Part shown: piece after piece, positions 1-8,153 of the stretch | Position numbering within the stretch: the stretch's first letter is position 1 | Layout of the letters: each line of letters opens with the position of its first letter | Translations under genes and position numbers: made by a program | Notes under the pieces: model-generated | Database searches by the model: none | What the model was told of the DNA's origin: nothing | The model's input: the letters and a program-made list of their open reading frames with translations, nothing else | Origin: Bacteroidaceae bacterium | GTDB lineage: Bacteria; Bacteroidota; Bacteroidia; Bacteroidales; Bacteroidaceae | Length of the DNA: 64,000 bases | Reading direction: 5' to 3' | NCBI GenBank assembly: GCA_017940605.1 | Contig: JAGAYF010000050.1 | Location: 1 to 64,000, forward strand

Positions 1-83
1 ACACAAGAGTTACTGATGATAATATGCTCTTACAAAAATATTTTCAAGAATGTTACTTACCCGTTACTAAAAGACACGAGTAA

Positions 84-722
84 TCAACTTATTTTGCTAT
101 ATATCAACGCTATACAATTTTGCATAAGATAATAGCCTAATTCCTTAAAAATATCATACATAACGTGCCAGGTTCTCCCTTTATCGTGATTAAGCAATCC
201 ACGCACATTTTCAAAAAGAAATATTTTAGGTTGTGTTTCCTTTATCACACGTGCAAATTCATAGAACAAAGTTCCTCTGGCATCTTCGAACCCTAAACGA
301 TGCCCCACCATCGAAAAAGCTTGGCATGGTGCTCCTCCTACGACAAAATCTACACAATCTCTATATTTGCTTGCATTAAAATCTCTTACATCAGAAAACC
401 AATCTTTTTCCTCTATTTGATAATTAGCAAAATAGCTCTGCTTACATTTTGCATCAATATCCCCTGCAAATATTATCTTATGTTTTAAACCGAGGCGCTG
501 AAAAGCATGTTCTATTGCTCTAATACCACTAAAAACAGTTCCAATTCTAACTGTATTTTGAGGTTGAGAAAATTGCTTCTCCTTCCATGAAAATTCGTTA
601 CAAAGAGGAGTCTGTTGTATTCGTCCTTGGTCTTCTAATGACATTGTCCGACTTTTGACAATGCGCTTTACCTCATCTATTTTCTCTAAACTTTCGTTGA
701 TGTCTTTTTCTACTGTTGCCAT
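84..722 (-). pseudogene. Truncated C5-cytosine DNA methyltransferase (Dcm family), N-terminal part only
   Basis: Reads as the catalytic half of an m5C DNA methyltransferase, which methylates cytosine in a specific DNA site using S-adenosylmethionine. Visible are the SAM-binding motif I (FSGIRAIEHAF, about residues 64-74), motif IV with the catalytic cysteine (GGAPCQAFSMVG, Cys133) and motif VI (ENVRG, about 171). The 212-aa product stops just after the motif VII region and lacks motif VIII, the target-recognition domain and motifs IX-X; full enzymes are usually 300-450 aa. The other frames downstream to the window edge also meet stops early, so this looks like a decayed remnant and not a simple frameshift. 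It is AT-rich against its neighbours, suggesting transfer. No restriction endonuclease partner is in view. Confidence 0.7.
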
Positions 723-734
723 TATGAACTACCT

Positions 735-995
735 GAATATTCAGGCTATGTCCGTAAAGCACCCAAGACGAACGATTCAACAAACAAATATATACATATA
801 CGAAAAGACGTGGGTGCTTCATGTCTGCTGTTCGGTAATCGAGGCCTTCCACAGCCCTTGCATAAACAGTCAGAGAACCACCCACGCTGGAAATATTCAT
901 ACATTCCTAAAGTGTGCCTGGAGGGTACAAGTACCCTCGCAGCACACTACGGAGTTGTATAATTACACCCCGTGGCTGTCACTCCGCTTTTATTT
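735..995. other. Highly structured noncoding element, possible ncRNA or repeat
   Basis: This stretch contains a 9-bp inverted repeat (AAGCACCCA at about 755, TGGGTGCTT at about 811), a strong nested hairpin at 911-948 and a third stem GGAGT/ACTCC (951-955 with 981-985) followed on the + strand by a T-rich run (CTTTTATTTTT). The short reading frames here look spurious. It sits directly upstream of the methyltransferase remnant. It could be a small RNA on the + strand ending in the T-run, a leader of the methyltransferase on the - strand, or the end of a mobile element. I do not recognise it as a known RNA family. Confidence 0.4.
911..948. repeat. Nested perfect hairpin
   Basis: AGTGTGC (911-917) pairs with GCACACT (942-948), and inside it GAGGGTAC (921-928) pairs with GTACCCTC (931-938). 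Fifteen base pairs in two stacked stems make this the most stable fold of the noncoding element. Confidence 0.7.
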
Positions 996-1373
996 TTGAA
1001 TGCAATCTAATTTGTGGAAGTTTCGATACCCAAAAACAAAACGTCGTAACGCCTTTCAATATGTAGCGTCCGCCCACCATGATTTTCTAAAAGTTTCACA
1101 GATGGGAAAGACGCTGTAAAATTACACAATTATTTACAAACAAAAAACATGAATTGAAATTTTGCTCACATAAACTCATCCCTATATCACAAACTTCTTA
1201 TGATATCCATCTATTTTTCGCCAACACCCTCTTTGTCACCCAAAGCCATATCACTCGTGATTTGGCTAAGTCTTCTTCATTTCGCAAAATACCGATTCAT
1301 TGGTATTGGCCATATTGAAAAATAATCGTAATATTGCAATCACATTCAGCCTAAGCACTGGGCGAGGCAAGAA
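996..1373. other. AT-rich intergenic stretch, nothing recognised
   Basis: No credible reading frame, RNA gene or clear TAnnTTTG promoter was found between the structured element and the small His/Cys-rich gene. The promoter of the metal-uptake pair must lie here or just upstream, but I could not place it with confidence. Confidence 0.5.
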
Positions 1374-1724
1374 ATGAGAGGAAAGGGCAGAAAGATTGCA
1401 TCGGCATGGCTCTTGTTGTCGGTCTTCGTATCGATGACACTGCTGTCGGGACTGCACCACCACCAAATGGTGGTAGGTACAGCCATTGAATGCTTTGAAT
1501 GTGAGCACCACGTTCACCACCCAGGACACTTAACTGCCACTACGAGCGACCATCACGACTGCTTGCTCTGCCAATTCCTCAGCCTCGTCTATACTCCTGC
1601 TGCTCTACTCGCGGTTGGCAGCCCTGTCAGCCCCATCTGTGTGGTCCGTCCGTTCAGCCGTTGTTTTGTCTGTTCCGGGACGGACCTTCACAAACCCTCC
1701 CGCGCCCCACCATTCATTCTGTAA
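1374..1724 (+). CDS. Small His/Cys-rich membrane or secreted protein upstream of a metal TonB receptor
   Basis: The 116-aa product has a positively charged start and a hydrophobic segment at about residues 9-26, consistent with a signal peptide or membrane anchor. After it come clustered potential metal ligands: HHHQ, CFECEHHVHH, DHHDCLLC. Short His/Cys-rich proteins like this often precede TonB receptors for zinc or copper in Bacteroidetes, and a ZnuD-like receptor follows here after 132 bases. A role in metal sensing, binding or delivery is inferred from composition and context only; I do not assign a family with certainty. The start codon lies just after AAGAA, with no strong ribosome binding site, which is usual in this phylum. 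Confidence 0.7.
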   Translation: MRGKGRKIASAWLLLSVFVSMTLLSGLHHHQMVVGTAIECFECEHHVHHPGHLTATTSDHHDCLLCQFLSLVYTPAALLAVGSPVSPICVVRPFSRCFVCSGTDLHKPSRAPPFIL

Positions 1725-1731
1725 ATATGAT

Positions 1732-1806
1732 TCAACCCTCTATCTCTCTACGTGGAGTCGGCACAGAGCCGACTCACATACTGTGAACAGCATGGATAAG
1801 GGTTGA
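1732..1806 (+). promoter_or_regulatory. Folded leader RNA candidate before the TonB receptor gene
   Basis: A closing stem is formed by TCAACCCT-C-TATC (1732-1744) and GATAAGGGTTGA (1795-1806), 12 pairs with one bulged base. Inside are a perfect 8-bp hairpin, GAGTCGGC (1755-1762) with GCCGACTC (1768-1775), and a small CACA/TGTG hairpin right after it. The whole is 75 nt, 50 bases before the receptor start. It lacks tRNA landmarks. It could be a cis-regulatory RNA, an mRNA processing site, or simply a stabilising intergenic fold. Confidence 0.45.
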
Positions 1807-1856
1807 TGAATTTCCTTCTTTTCTTACATCCAATTTATTAACAAAACACTTACAGA

Positions 1857-3944
1857 ATGAAACGAATCTATTTCATCCTGTCGTTGCTGTGCTTTGGGCT
1901 GGCAACGACGGCACAAAAGCATCATAGCCCTGCGGACCACGAACACCCGTCGGACACGACCGACATATTCTTCCATCACCTCCTGCTTAACGAAGTGACT
2001 GTCACGAGTGCTACGGGTGAAACAAAACTCAAACACGCCACAACGCCCGTCTCTGTCATTACAAACACAGAACTGCGACAGACCACCTCGACCAATATCA
2101 TTGATGCCATAGCCCGCCAGCCGGGTATGGCGCAGATTACCACTAGTCATAGTATATCGAAGCCCATCATACGCGGCCTGGGCTACAACCGCGTCGTGGT
2201 CATGAACGACGGAGTGCGCCAGGAAGGCCAGCAATGGGGCGACGAACATGGCATGGAGGTGGATGGGAGCAGCATTCACTCCGTGGAAATCTTGAAAGGC
2301 CCTGCTTCGTTGATGTATGGCAGCGATGCCATGGCGGGCGTACTCATCCTACACAGCGCCCCTACGAAGCCCGAGGGCGAAATGTGGGGCAACGTCGCGT
2401 CGGAGTACCAGACAAACAACGGACTCTTCAACTACTCGCTTAATGTTGCCGGCAACCAACGGGGCTTTGTATGGGATGCCCGTTACAGCAACAAGATGGC
2501 CCACGCTTATAAGAACAAGTACGATGGCTATGTGCCCGGCTCACAGTTCCGCGAACAATCAGGGCGGATCATGCTGGGCCTGAACAAGCATTGGGGATAC
2601 TCCCACCTAACGGCCTCGCTGTTTCACCAAACGCCAAGTATCGTGGAAGGCGAGCGCAACGAGGGAACAGGTCGGTTGAAGTGCGCCACTGACAAGATAA
2701 AAACCTACGGAAAAGTGCTGCCTTTTCAGCAGGTATACCACTACAAGACCGTATGGGACAACTCCATTCATCTTCCTCATGGCAGACTGAAGGCTATCGT
2801 GGGCTATCAGCAGAACCGTCGGCAGGAGTTTGAAGAGAGCCCCGACGAGTACGAACTATACTTCCGCCTGCACACGATTACCTATGACTTGCGCTACCTG
2901 ACACAGGAATCCGATGGTTGGAAACTGGCCACGGGTGTGGGCGGTATGTGGCAACAGTCGCAGAACCTGGGCGAAGAGACACTCATCCCTGAATACCGAC
3001 TATTCGACATGGGCGGCTTTGTCACCCTGAGCAAGTCGCTCGACCGATGGACATTCAACGGTGGACTGCGCTACGACCACCGCCGACTGGACTTCCATGG
3101 CCGCAACTTCAACGGTGTGACGGGCAGTGCAGGTGCTGTGTGGAATGTTTCCGACCACCTGAACCTGCGCCTGAACGTGGCCCGGGGTTTCCGTGCGCCA
3201 AACATGAGCGAACTGGGCAGCGATGGCATCCACGAGGGGACGTTGCGCTATGAGATAGGCAACTCCGACTTGAAGTCAGAATACAGCTGGCAGGCCGACC
3301 TTGGGGTCGACTTCACATCGCAGTATGTTTCGGCACAGATAGCGTGCTTTGCCAACCACATAGAAAACTATATTTTCACCAAGCGCATTGACAAAATTAT
3401 CAAGGATGACTATCGGACCTACGCCTATACCCAAGGCGATGCACGACTGCAGGGCATTGAGGCAGGCATTGACCTACATCCCATTCACAGCATTCACTTC
3501 CAGAACACTTTCTCGTATGTTGATGCCCGTCAGCTGCACGCCGATGCCGACACCCGCTACCTGCCCATGATACCTCCTGCACGATGGACATCGGAACTGA
3601 AGTACGAATTCACCCACCACGGGAAAGCCGCACTCAACAACGCCTATGTAGCCTTCGGCCTGGAATGCAACCTGGCCCAGAACCACTACTATCGTGCAGA
3701 CGATACCGAGACACGCACACCTTCATACACCCTCATCAGCCTTTCGGCCGGCACAGACCTGAACATCCATAAGCAGAAGGTGGCCGAACTCTACATCACA
3801 GCCGACAACCTGTTGAACCGAGCCTACCAAAACCACCTGAGCCGCCTGAAGTACACCGATGAGAATCTCCTGACAGGTCGCCAGGGCATCTGCAACATGG
3901 GACGCAATGTAGTGTTCAAGGTCATCGTACCTATGAAGTTCTGA
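1857..3944 (+). CDS. TonB-dependent outer membrane receptor, ZnuD-like (zinc or copper uptake)
   Basis: A 695-aa outer membrane receptor that would import a metal or metal complex using TonB energy. A signal peptide (about residues 1-19, ending ATTAQ) is followed by a His-rich segment (KHHSPADHEH, then FFHH), then a plug domain with IRGLGYNRVVVMNDGVRQ and QQWGDEHG at about 108-130, the latter typical of ZnuD-type zinc receptors. The rest is a beta barrel ending in an aromatic residue (KF). There is no N-terminal carboxypeptidase-regulatory domain, so it is not a SusC-type glycan receptor. It follows the His/Cys-rich small gene, probably in one transcript. Zinc is favoured; copper cannot be excluded. 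Confidence 0.85.
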   Translation: MKRIYFILSLLCFGLATTAQKHHSPADHEHPSDTTDIFFHHLLLNEVTVTSATGETKLKHATTPVSVITNTELRQTTSTNIIDAIARQPGMAQITTSHSISKPIIRGLGYNRVVVMNDGVRQEGQQWGDEHGMEVDGSSIHSVEILKGPASLMYGSDAMAGVLILHSAPTKPEGEMWGNVASEYQTNNGLFNYSLNVAGNQRGFVWDARYSNKMAHAYKNKYDGYVPGSQFREQSGRIMLGLNKHWGYSHLTASLFHQTPSIVEGERNEGTGRLKCATDKIKTYGKVLPFQQVYHYKTVWDNSIHLPHGRLKAIVGYQQNRRQEFEESPDEYELYFRLHTITYDLRYLTQESDGWKLATGVGGMWQQSQNLGEETLIPEYRLFDMGGFVTLSKSLDRWTFNGGLRYDHRRLDFHGRNFNGVTGSAGAVWNVSDHLNLRLNVARGFRAPNMSELGSDGIHEGTLRYEIGNSDLKSEYSWQADLGVDFTSQYVSAQIACFANHIENYIFTKRIDKIIKDDYRTYAYTQGDARLQGIEAGIDLHPIHSIHFQNTFSYVDARQLHADADTRYLPMIPPARWTSELKYEFTHHGKAALNNAYVAFGLECNLAQNHYYRADDTETRTPSYTLISLSAGTDLNIHKQKVAELYITADNLLNRAYQNHLSRLKYTDENLLTGRQGICNMGRNVVFKVIVPMKF

Positions 3945-4014
3945 ATACTTAACCTCAGAAAACATAAGGACAATGAAACATTATTACCTGCAATAAGGGA
4001 AAAGTGAAGCCTGC

Positions 4015-4848
4015 CTAAAAGTTTCTATGGGACAGCAATTCCTTGAAATAATGGGAAAAGACTTGCTGTCCCATATAATCTAAGTGTTCTCCGTCGGTTG
4101 TTAAGTACTTCGTGGTGTCGGATGGCAAAAAGAGGTACTTGTCTTGAGGAAAGGCTGCTTTCAGGATATTTCGTGTCTGTTCGTAACGTTTCAAATGGTA
4201 CAGCCTGTCATTGACGGGCATTTCAAAGAAGATGAATTGAACACCCCGTGTTTCAAGGTCCTCCATCAACGACTTTATGCTGCTTAGCCGTTGAGCTGCA
4301 ATATCTGCGCTCAGGGTTTTATCTTCCTTCAAGTGGTGCTCTATCCTATCGTTCAACACATTGAGGTCTACAGTCGAAGAGCCAACCTGTGGATTGACGT
4401 TGCCGGACTTGAGCAACAGCGAGGCAAGCAGGCATATGGGTTCATACTGCTCGCGCAAGGAGGGTATCCATTTCCTAACCTGAGGTATCGGGCCACGGGT
4501 TTGCTTTGTAACAAGTTCCTCGCTTCCTTCATGCAAGAACAGATTGGTCTCCACTAAGACGTACTTGGGCAGGTGCTCCTTTTGGCTGATAATTCTCAAA
4601 CCATCCTCAACGGCACATCCTCCAAACGAGACGGACTTGACAGAAGGGATGCTGTCGCGGATAATTCTGGCAGATAGCGAAGTGCCGACCATGGCCGTAT
4701 CTATCTTTTCAGCATAGAGAAAAGTCTGTGCCTTGATGATATTGTCTTGCCACTGATGGGTAGCCGAACCCAATGACGGGTTTCGCATCACAAAGATGAA
4801 ATGCAAGCCAAACAAGATGACAAAACAGAGGATGCTTTTCTTAATCAT
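4015..4848 (-). CDS. SGNH-like hydrolase/acyltransferase partner of the adjacent MBOAT protein
   Basis: A 277-aa protein with one N-terminal membrane segment (about residues 4-21) that would hold the rest outside the cytoplasmic membrane. It has a GDSL-like block (GTSLS, about residue 55) and a late block DGEHLDYMGQQVF with the Asp and His expected of the SGNH triad. It lies 17 bases downstream of an MBOAT O-acyltransferase on the same strand. In DltB/DltD- and AlgI/AlgX-type systems, the MBOAT protein moves an acyl group across the membrane and an SGNH protein puts it on a polymer. The polymer modified here is unknown. Confidence 0.7.
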   Translation of the reverse strand: MIKKSILCFVILFGLHFIFVMRNPSLGSATHQWQDNIIKAQTFLYAEKIDTAMVGTSLSARIIRDSIPSVKSVSFGGCAVEDGLRIISQKEHLPKYVLVETNLFLHEGSEELVTKQTRGPIPQVRKWIPSLREQYEPICLLASLLLKSGNVNPQVGSSTVDLNVLNDRIEHHLKEDKTLSADIAAQRLSSIKSLMEDLETRGVQFIFFEMPVNDRLYHLKRYEQTRNILKAAFPQDKYLFLPSDTTKYLTTDGEHLDYMGQQVFSHYFKELLSHRNF

Positions 4849-4865
4849 AGATGTGGTGCAGGAAC

Positions 4866-6287
4866 TTAGAATTGAAAATAGACAAACGAGTTGGCACTGC
4901 CGCTATTGGTCAATATAAGGAAAAGCATGATGCCATAGAATATATAGTTGAAACGCAGTACATACTTTTGTACCCAAACACGATTCCGGTAATAATAAAG
5001 AAGATGGTATACCACGACAGGAGTTGCGTATATTATAATAGGTAGCAGCTTGGGATCAATAAAGATGACGGAACCGTAATTGGTAAATATGCACTGCATG
5101 TAGAGGGCGGCTTCGCTGAAATTGGGCAGCATGAAAAGCAACCAGCCAAACGAAACCAAAACAAAGACAAAAGCAATGGAAACCCAGTGAGACACTGACC
5201 GCCACCGTCCAAGGGCGATACAATTCTCCCGACGGCCGCAAATGGCACGCTCCACGACCAGGCACAAACCATGGTAAGTTCCCCAAACCAAATAACTCCA
5301 TGCAGCCCCGTGCCACAAGCCGCCCAGCATCATGGTGAGCAACAAATTGACATAAGTCCTGGCCTTTCCTTTTCGGTTGCCGCCCAAAGAGATGTACAAA
5401 TACTCCATCAGAAACTGAGAAAGCGTAATGTGCCACCGCTTCCAAAACTCGCGGAAGGAAGAAGCAATGTAGGGAAAATGAAAGTTGGTAGGCAAACGAT
5501 AGCCAAAGATGGCAGCAATGCCGATGGCTATCAGTGAATACCCTGCAAAGTCGGCAAACATTTGAAAGGAATAGCCGAACACCATGAGCAGAAGACTTCC
5601 TGTTCCGCGGAGTTCAAAGTAAGGATAGGCCATCCAAAAGGTAAAGTCCTTCAAATTGTCCGCAACCACCATCTTAAGGAAGTAGCCCACGACAAGCGAC
5701 TTGAAAACAAACGGCCAACAGATATCCCGAAACTGCTTATCGGCTATGTCACTGAAAAACTCCTTGGACTTTGCAATAGGGCCGGCCAAGAGTTTTGGGA
5801 AGAAGCAGATGTAGAGCAACGTCTTTTTGGAATGTGCCCAAAAAGAGGGACGTATCGACTGGGATGCAGCATCGAACTTCCCCCTATAGGCATCCACCAC
5901 AAGGCTGATGCCACTGAATGTATAGAATGAGATGCCAAGGGGAAGCGGCAGCGTACAAAGAACCTTGCCTACCCCAGAACTCATGTCCAGGAACGTGGCC
6001 GAAAGCAGTCCGCCGTACTTAAATAAAGCCAACAGGCACAGGTTTACAACGACTCCGGATGTAGCAAATAGGCGCGACCGCCTGTCATACATTGCACCGT
6101 AGCTCGCCATGGCATTGACCATGCCCGATGCAATGAGGAGCAAGAGTAGCGACAGATTATCATAGGCATAGAACAAAAAACTTGCAATCAACAGCACATA
6201 GAGCTGCCGACGCTTCAGGAAAGGCAAGTAGTAGACAATGGCAGTCGCTATCACCAACCCTACGAAGACCCATGAATTGAAAAGCAT
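4866..6287 (-). CDS. MBOAT family membrane O-acyltransferase (AlgI/DltB-like)
   Basis: A polytopic membrane protein of 473 aa taking the start MLFNSWVFVG; an in-frame start 31 codons upstream lacks a hydrophobic beginning and would overlap the promoter region. The MBOAT signature is clear: FREFWKRWHITLSQF, then GGLWHGAAWSYLVWGTYHG with the conserved catalytic histidine. Such proteins acylate extracellular polysaccharides or cell-wall polymers. A TACCTTTG -7 box lies about 77 bases upstream and the SGNH partner follows after 17 bases, so the two form a probable operon. No glycan synthesis genes flank them, so the acceptor is not given by context. Confidence 0.85.
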   Translation of the reverse strand: MLFNSWVFVGLVIATAIVYYLPFLKRRQLYVLLIASFLFYAYDNLSLLLLLIASGMVNAMASYGAMYDRRSRLFATSGVVVNLCLLALFKYGGLLSATFLDMSSGVGKVLCTLPLPLGISFYTFSGISLVVDAYRGKFDAASQSIRPSFWAHSKKTLLYICFFPKLLAGPIAKSKEFFSDIADKQFRDICWPFVFKSLVVGYFLKMVVADNLKDFTFWMAYPYFELRGTGSLLLMVFGYSFQMFADFAGYSLIAIGIAAIFGYRLPTNFHFPYIASSFREFWKRWHITLSQFLMEYLYISLGGNRKGKARTYVNLLLTMMLGGLWHGAAWSYLVWGTYHGLCLVVERAICGRRENCIALGRWRSVSHWVSIAFVFVLVSFGWLLFMLPNFSEAALYMQCIFTNYGSVIFIDPKLLPIIIYATPVVVYHLLYYYRNRVWVQKYVLRFNYIFYGIMLFLILTNSGSANSFVYFQF

Positions 6288-6363
6288 AGTATGTCTCTTT
6301 ACTGTTTTGAATTGCCGCGCACAGTCATCCCGTGGTTTCGGTATCCGTGAAAGTACACCGATG

Positions 6364-6371
6364 CAAAGGTA
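6364..6371 (-). promoter_or_regulatory. Bacteroidetes -7 box for the MBOAT/SGNH operon
   Basis: TACCTTTG on the - strand, with TTG (6394-6396) 22 bases upstream as a -33 element. Confidence 0.65.
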
Positions 6372-6442
6372 CAACTTCATCAGTGATTTCTAACAAGATC
6401 TGCACGAAAAAATCGGTTTCGAACAATATGATCCGAGAACAC

Positions 6443-6489
6443 AAAAAACACCAGCGAGACAAACAAACGGGTGTTGTCTGTCTCGCTGG
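6443..6489 (-). terminator. Rho-independent terminator after the DUF2795 gene
   Basis: A perfect 11-bp stem (CCAGCGAGACA at 6451-6461, TGTCTCGCTGG at 6479-6489) is followed on the - strand by TGTTTTTTGTG. It sits 30 bases past the stop codon. Confidence 0.85.
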
Positions 6490-6519
6490 CACTAAACGGC
6501 TTTGACGCAAATCTACGGC

Positions 6520-6741
6520 CTAATATTCGTCCTCGTTGAAGAAGAAGTCTTCCTTTGTGGGGTAGTCGGGCCAAAGGTCCTCAATGGAGTCGTAGGGTTC
6601 ACCCTCGTCTTCTATTTCCTGAAGGTTTTCAACGACTTCCATGGGTGCGCCGGAACGGACGGCGTAGTCTATCAATTCATCCTTGGTGGCCGGCCAAGGT
6701 GCATCTTCCAACTTTGATGCCAATTCAAGTGTCCAATACAT
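6520..6741 (-). CDS. DUF2795 domain protein (73 aa)
   Basis: A small acidic cytoplasmic protein starting MYWTLELASKLEDAPWPATK. The pattern of a 70-75 aa protein with WPATKDELIDYAVRSG and a very acidic C-terminus matches the Bacteroidetes DUF2795 family, of unknown function. An upstream in-frame start exists, but the promoter box at 6778-6785 lies inside that extension, so the MYW start is preferred. The gene stands alone, with its own promoter and terminator. Confidence 0.8.
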   Translation of the reverse strand: MYWTLELASKLEDAPWPATKDELIDYAVRSGAPMEVVENLQEIEDEGEPYDSIEDLWPDYPTKEDFFFNEDEY

Positions 6742-6777
6742 ATTCTGCTCTGATTTATAGTTTCGGATTAGCAGGCG

Positions 6778-6785
6778 CAAAAATA
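6778..6785 (-). promoter_or_regulatory. -7 box for the DUF2795 gene
   Basis: TATTTTTG on the - strand, with TTG (6805-6807) 19 bases upstream; the start codon is 36 bases downstream. Confidence 0.6.
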
Positions 6786-6838
6786 CAATTTTTGGATAAC
6801 ACGGCAAGGATTATTCCGATTTTTTATGTTAAACATTT

Positions 6839-7354
6839 CTAAATGTTTAATTTCAAGGCCAAAACATACAGATAATCGGACAAACGGTTCAGATAGGGCA
6901 GCACGCCGCCGTCCAGGCCGCCCCCGCGGGCCACGGCCACCACCTCGCATTCGGCATGGCGGCACACGGTGCGCGCCACATGGCACAGGGCGGCCTGCCG
7001 GCTGCCGCCGGGTATGACGAAGCCCTGGGGCGGGCGGACCTGCGCCGTCAGGCGGTCAATGGCCTCCTCCAAACGCGCAACGTAGCCCGCATCCAGCGGC
7101 CGTGCCGCCGTCATTGCTGAGATGTGCCGGCCCACGTTGAACAGCTGCCGCTGAATATCCTGCACCAAGGGGGTCTCCTCCCCCACCCCGCCCGACAGGA
7201 GAAGGCCCAGCAGGCTGTTCAGTTCGTCCAACAGGCCGCAGGCCCGTACGCGCACATGGTCCTTGGCCACGCAGCTGCCGTCGGCCAGGGTGGTCATGCC
7301 CTGGTCGCCCTGCCGCGTATAGAGCGACGGCCTGCATGGGGCTGATTCTTTCAT
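6839..7354 (-). CDS. Cob(I)yrinic acid a,c-diamide adenosyltransferase, PduO type
   Basis: Transfers the adenosyl group of ATP to cob(I)alamin to make adenosylcobalamin, in the cytoplasm. The 171-aa length and motifs fit the PduO family: YTRQGDQGMTTL at the N-terminus (TRxGDxGxT), a central helix with LLDELNSLLGLLL, then PGGSRQAALCHVARTVCRHAE and the C-terminal LNRLSDYLYVLA. The start overlaps the end of the upstream gene by 4 bases, so the two are translated from one message. No other cobalamin gene is in the window. Confidence 0.9.
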   Translation of the reverse strand: MKESAPCRPSLYTRQGDQGMTTLADGSCVAKDHVRVRACGLLDELNSLLGLLLSGGVGEETPLVQDIQRQLFNVGRHISAMTAARPLDAGYVARLEEAIDRLTAQVRPPQGFVIPGGSRQAALCHVARTVCRHAECEVVAVARGGGLDGGVLPYLNRLSDYLYVLALKLNI

Positions 7355-7971
7355 AGGAACACCTCGGTTTTGTATAGTTGATGGGAAAACTGCCTGTCGC
7401 AGAACACTAGGCCCACGTCGTACAGGTCAAACAGCGGCCCTCCCTCCACGGCCTGCGACAGGGCCTGCCACGCACGGCGTGCCTCGCGGTTGCGCCGCAG
7501 ACCGACAATGAAGGCCACGCTCCCGGGGTGCAGGCGGTCCTGCCACTGCGGCAGCCACCGCAGTGCCCCCACGCAGTCACGGAAGCACAGCAGCACGGGG
7601 TCGGCTGCATTGGGCAGCAGTTGGGCCAGGTCCTCTTCCGTGCGGTACGACCGCTGCCCTGCCCTGCGGCAACCGGCCGCCATGTATTTTCCGCTCCACT
7701 TCCACCCCCCGGCATCGGGCAGGAGGACCACGCGGGGCTGCACAAAATTGGCCACGCGCAGGAGCAGCCTGTCCACGGCCTCGCTGTGGGCCGGCACGGC
7801 CGCCCCACCCTGCCGCCGCTCGCTGTGCAGGGCCTCATAGGCGTAATAGGGCAGCCGCGTGCCAATGACATCTCGCTGCACACCCACGGCAAAGGGCGAC
7901 TGGATGCCAAATCCCAGGCACCGGGGCTTCCTGGCGCAACGCGCCCACCAAACGGCAACGGCTGATAACAT
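7351..7971 (-). CDS. Degenerate class I methyltransferase-like protein, function uncertain
   Basis: A 206-aa protein. The N-terminal GFGIQSPFAVGV with a following YYAYEAL recalls Bacteroidetes SAM-dependent methyltransferases that begin HGVHSPFVF, and the end FSHQLYKTEVFL also resembles them. The middle lacks a convincing glycine-rich SAM-binding motif, so activity is doubtful. The ATG at 7971 lies only 5 bases past a TACCTTTG box, suggesting a leaderless message; a TTG nine codons upstream would overlap the promoter. It is translationally coupled (4-base overlap) to the cobalamin adenosyltransferase. Confidence 0.6.
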   Translation of the reverse strand: MLSAVAVWWARCARKPRCLGFGIQSPFAVGVQRDVIGTRLPYYAYEALHSERRQGGAAVPAHSEAVDRLLLRVANFVQPRVVLLPDAGGWKWSGKYMAAGCRRAGQRSYRTEEDLAQLLPNAADPVLLCFRDCVGALRWLPQWQDRLHPGSVAFIVGLRRNREARRAWQALSQAVEGGPLFDLYDVGLVFCDRQFSHQLYKTEVFL

Positions 7972-7976
7972 GGCAA

Positions 7977-7984
7977 CAAAGGTA
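7977..7984 (-). promoter_or_regulatory. -7 box giving a leaderless or near-leaderless transcript
   Basis: TACCTTTG on the - strand, five bases before the ATG at 7971. In this phylum transcription starts a few bases after the box, so the message would begin at or next to the start codon. No clear -33 element. Confidence 0.65.
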
Positions 7985-8064
7985 CAACTTTTTCCCAACT
8001 TACACCCACAGGCCTTGCTTTTGGCCCTGTTTTTCCAAAAAATGCCGATTTTTCGGAAAAAAAA

Positions 8065-8095
8065 TTGGACAATAAAAAATCTTGACGTACTTTTG
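8065..8095 (+). promoter_or_regulatory. Promoter of the aquaporin gene
   Basis: TTG (8065-8067) and TACTTTTG (8088-8095) are separated by 20 bases, the expected Bacteroidetes sigma-ABfr spacing. The start codon is 58 bases downstream. Confidence 0.75.
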
Positions 8096-8153
8096 TGGCT
8101 GATTCATTGGAATCGACCACTTAAATTATCAACACTTCAAAAAACTAAGAACA

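Noticed and set aside
673..999. Short reading frames on both strands within the structured element at 0.7-1.0 kb
   Set aside because: They overlap stems and the methyltransferase start and have no protein-like features; kept as a noncoding element.
1732..1806. tRNA gene, because of the 75-nt length and closing stem
   Set aside because: No T-loop GTTCRA, D-loop GG or anticodon arm on either strand.
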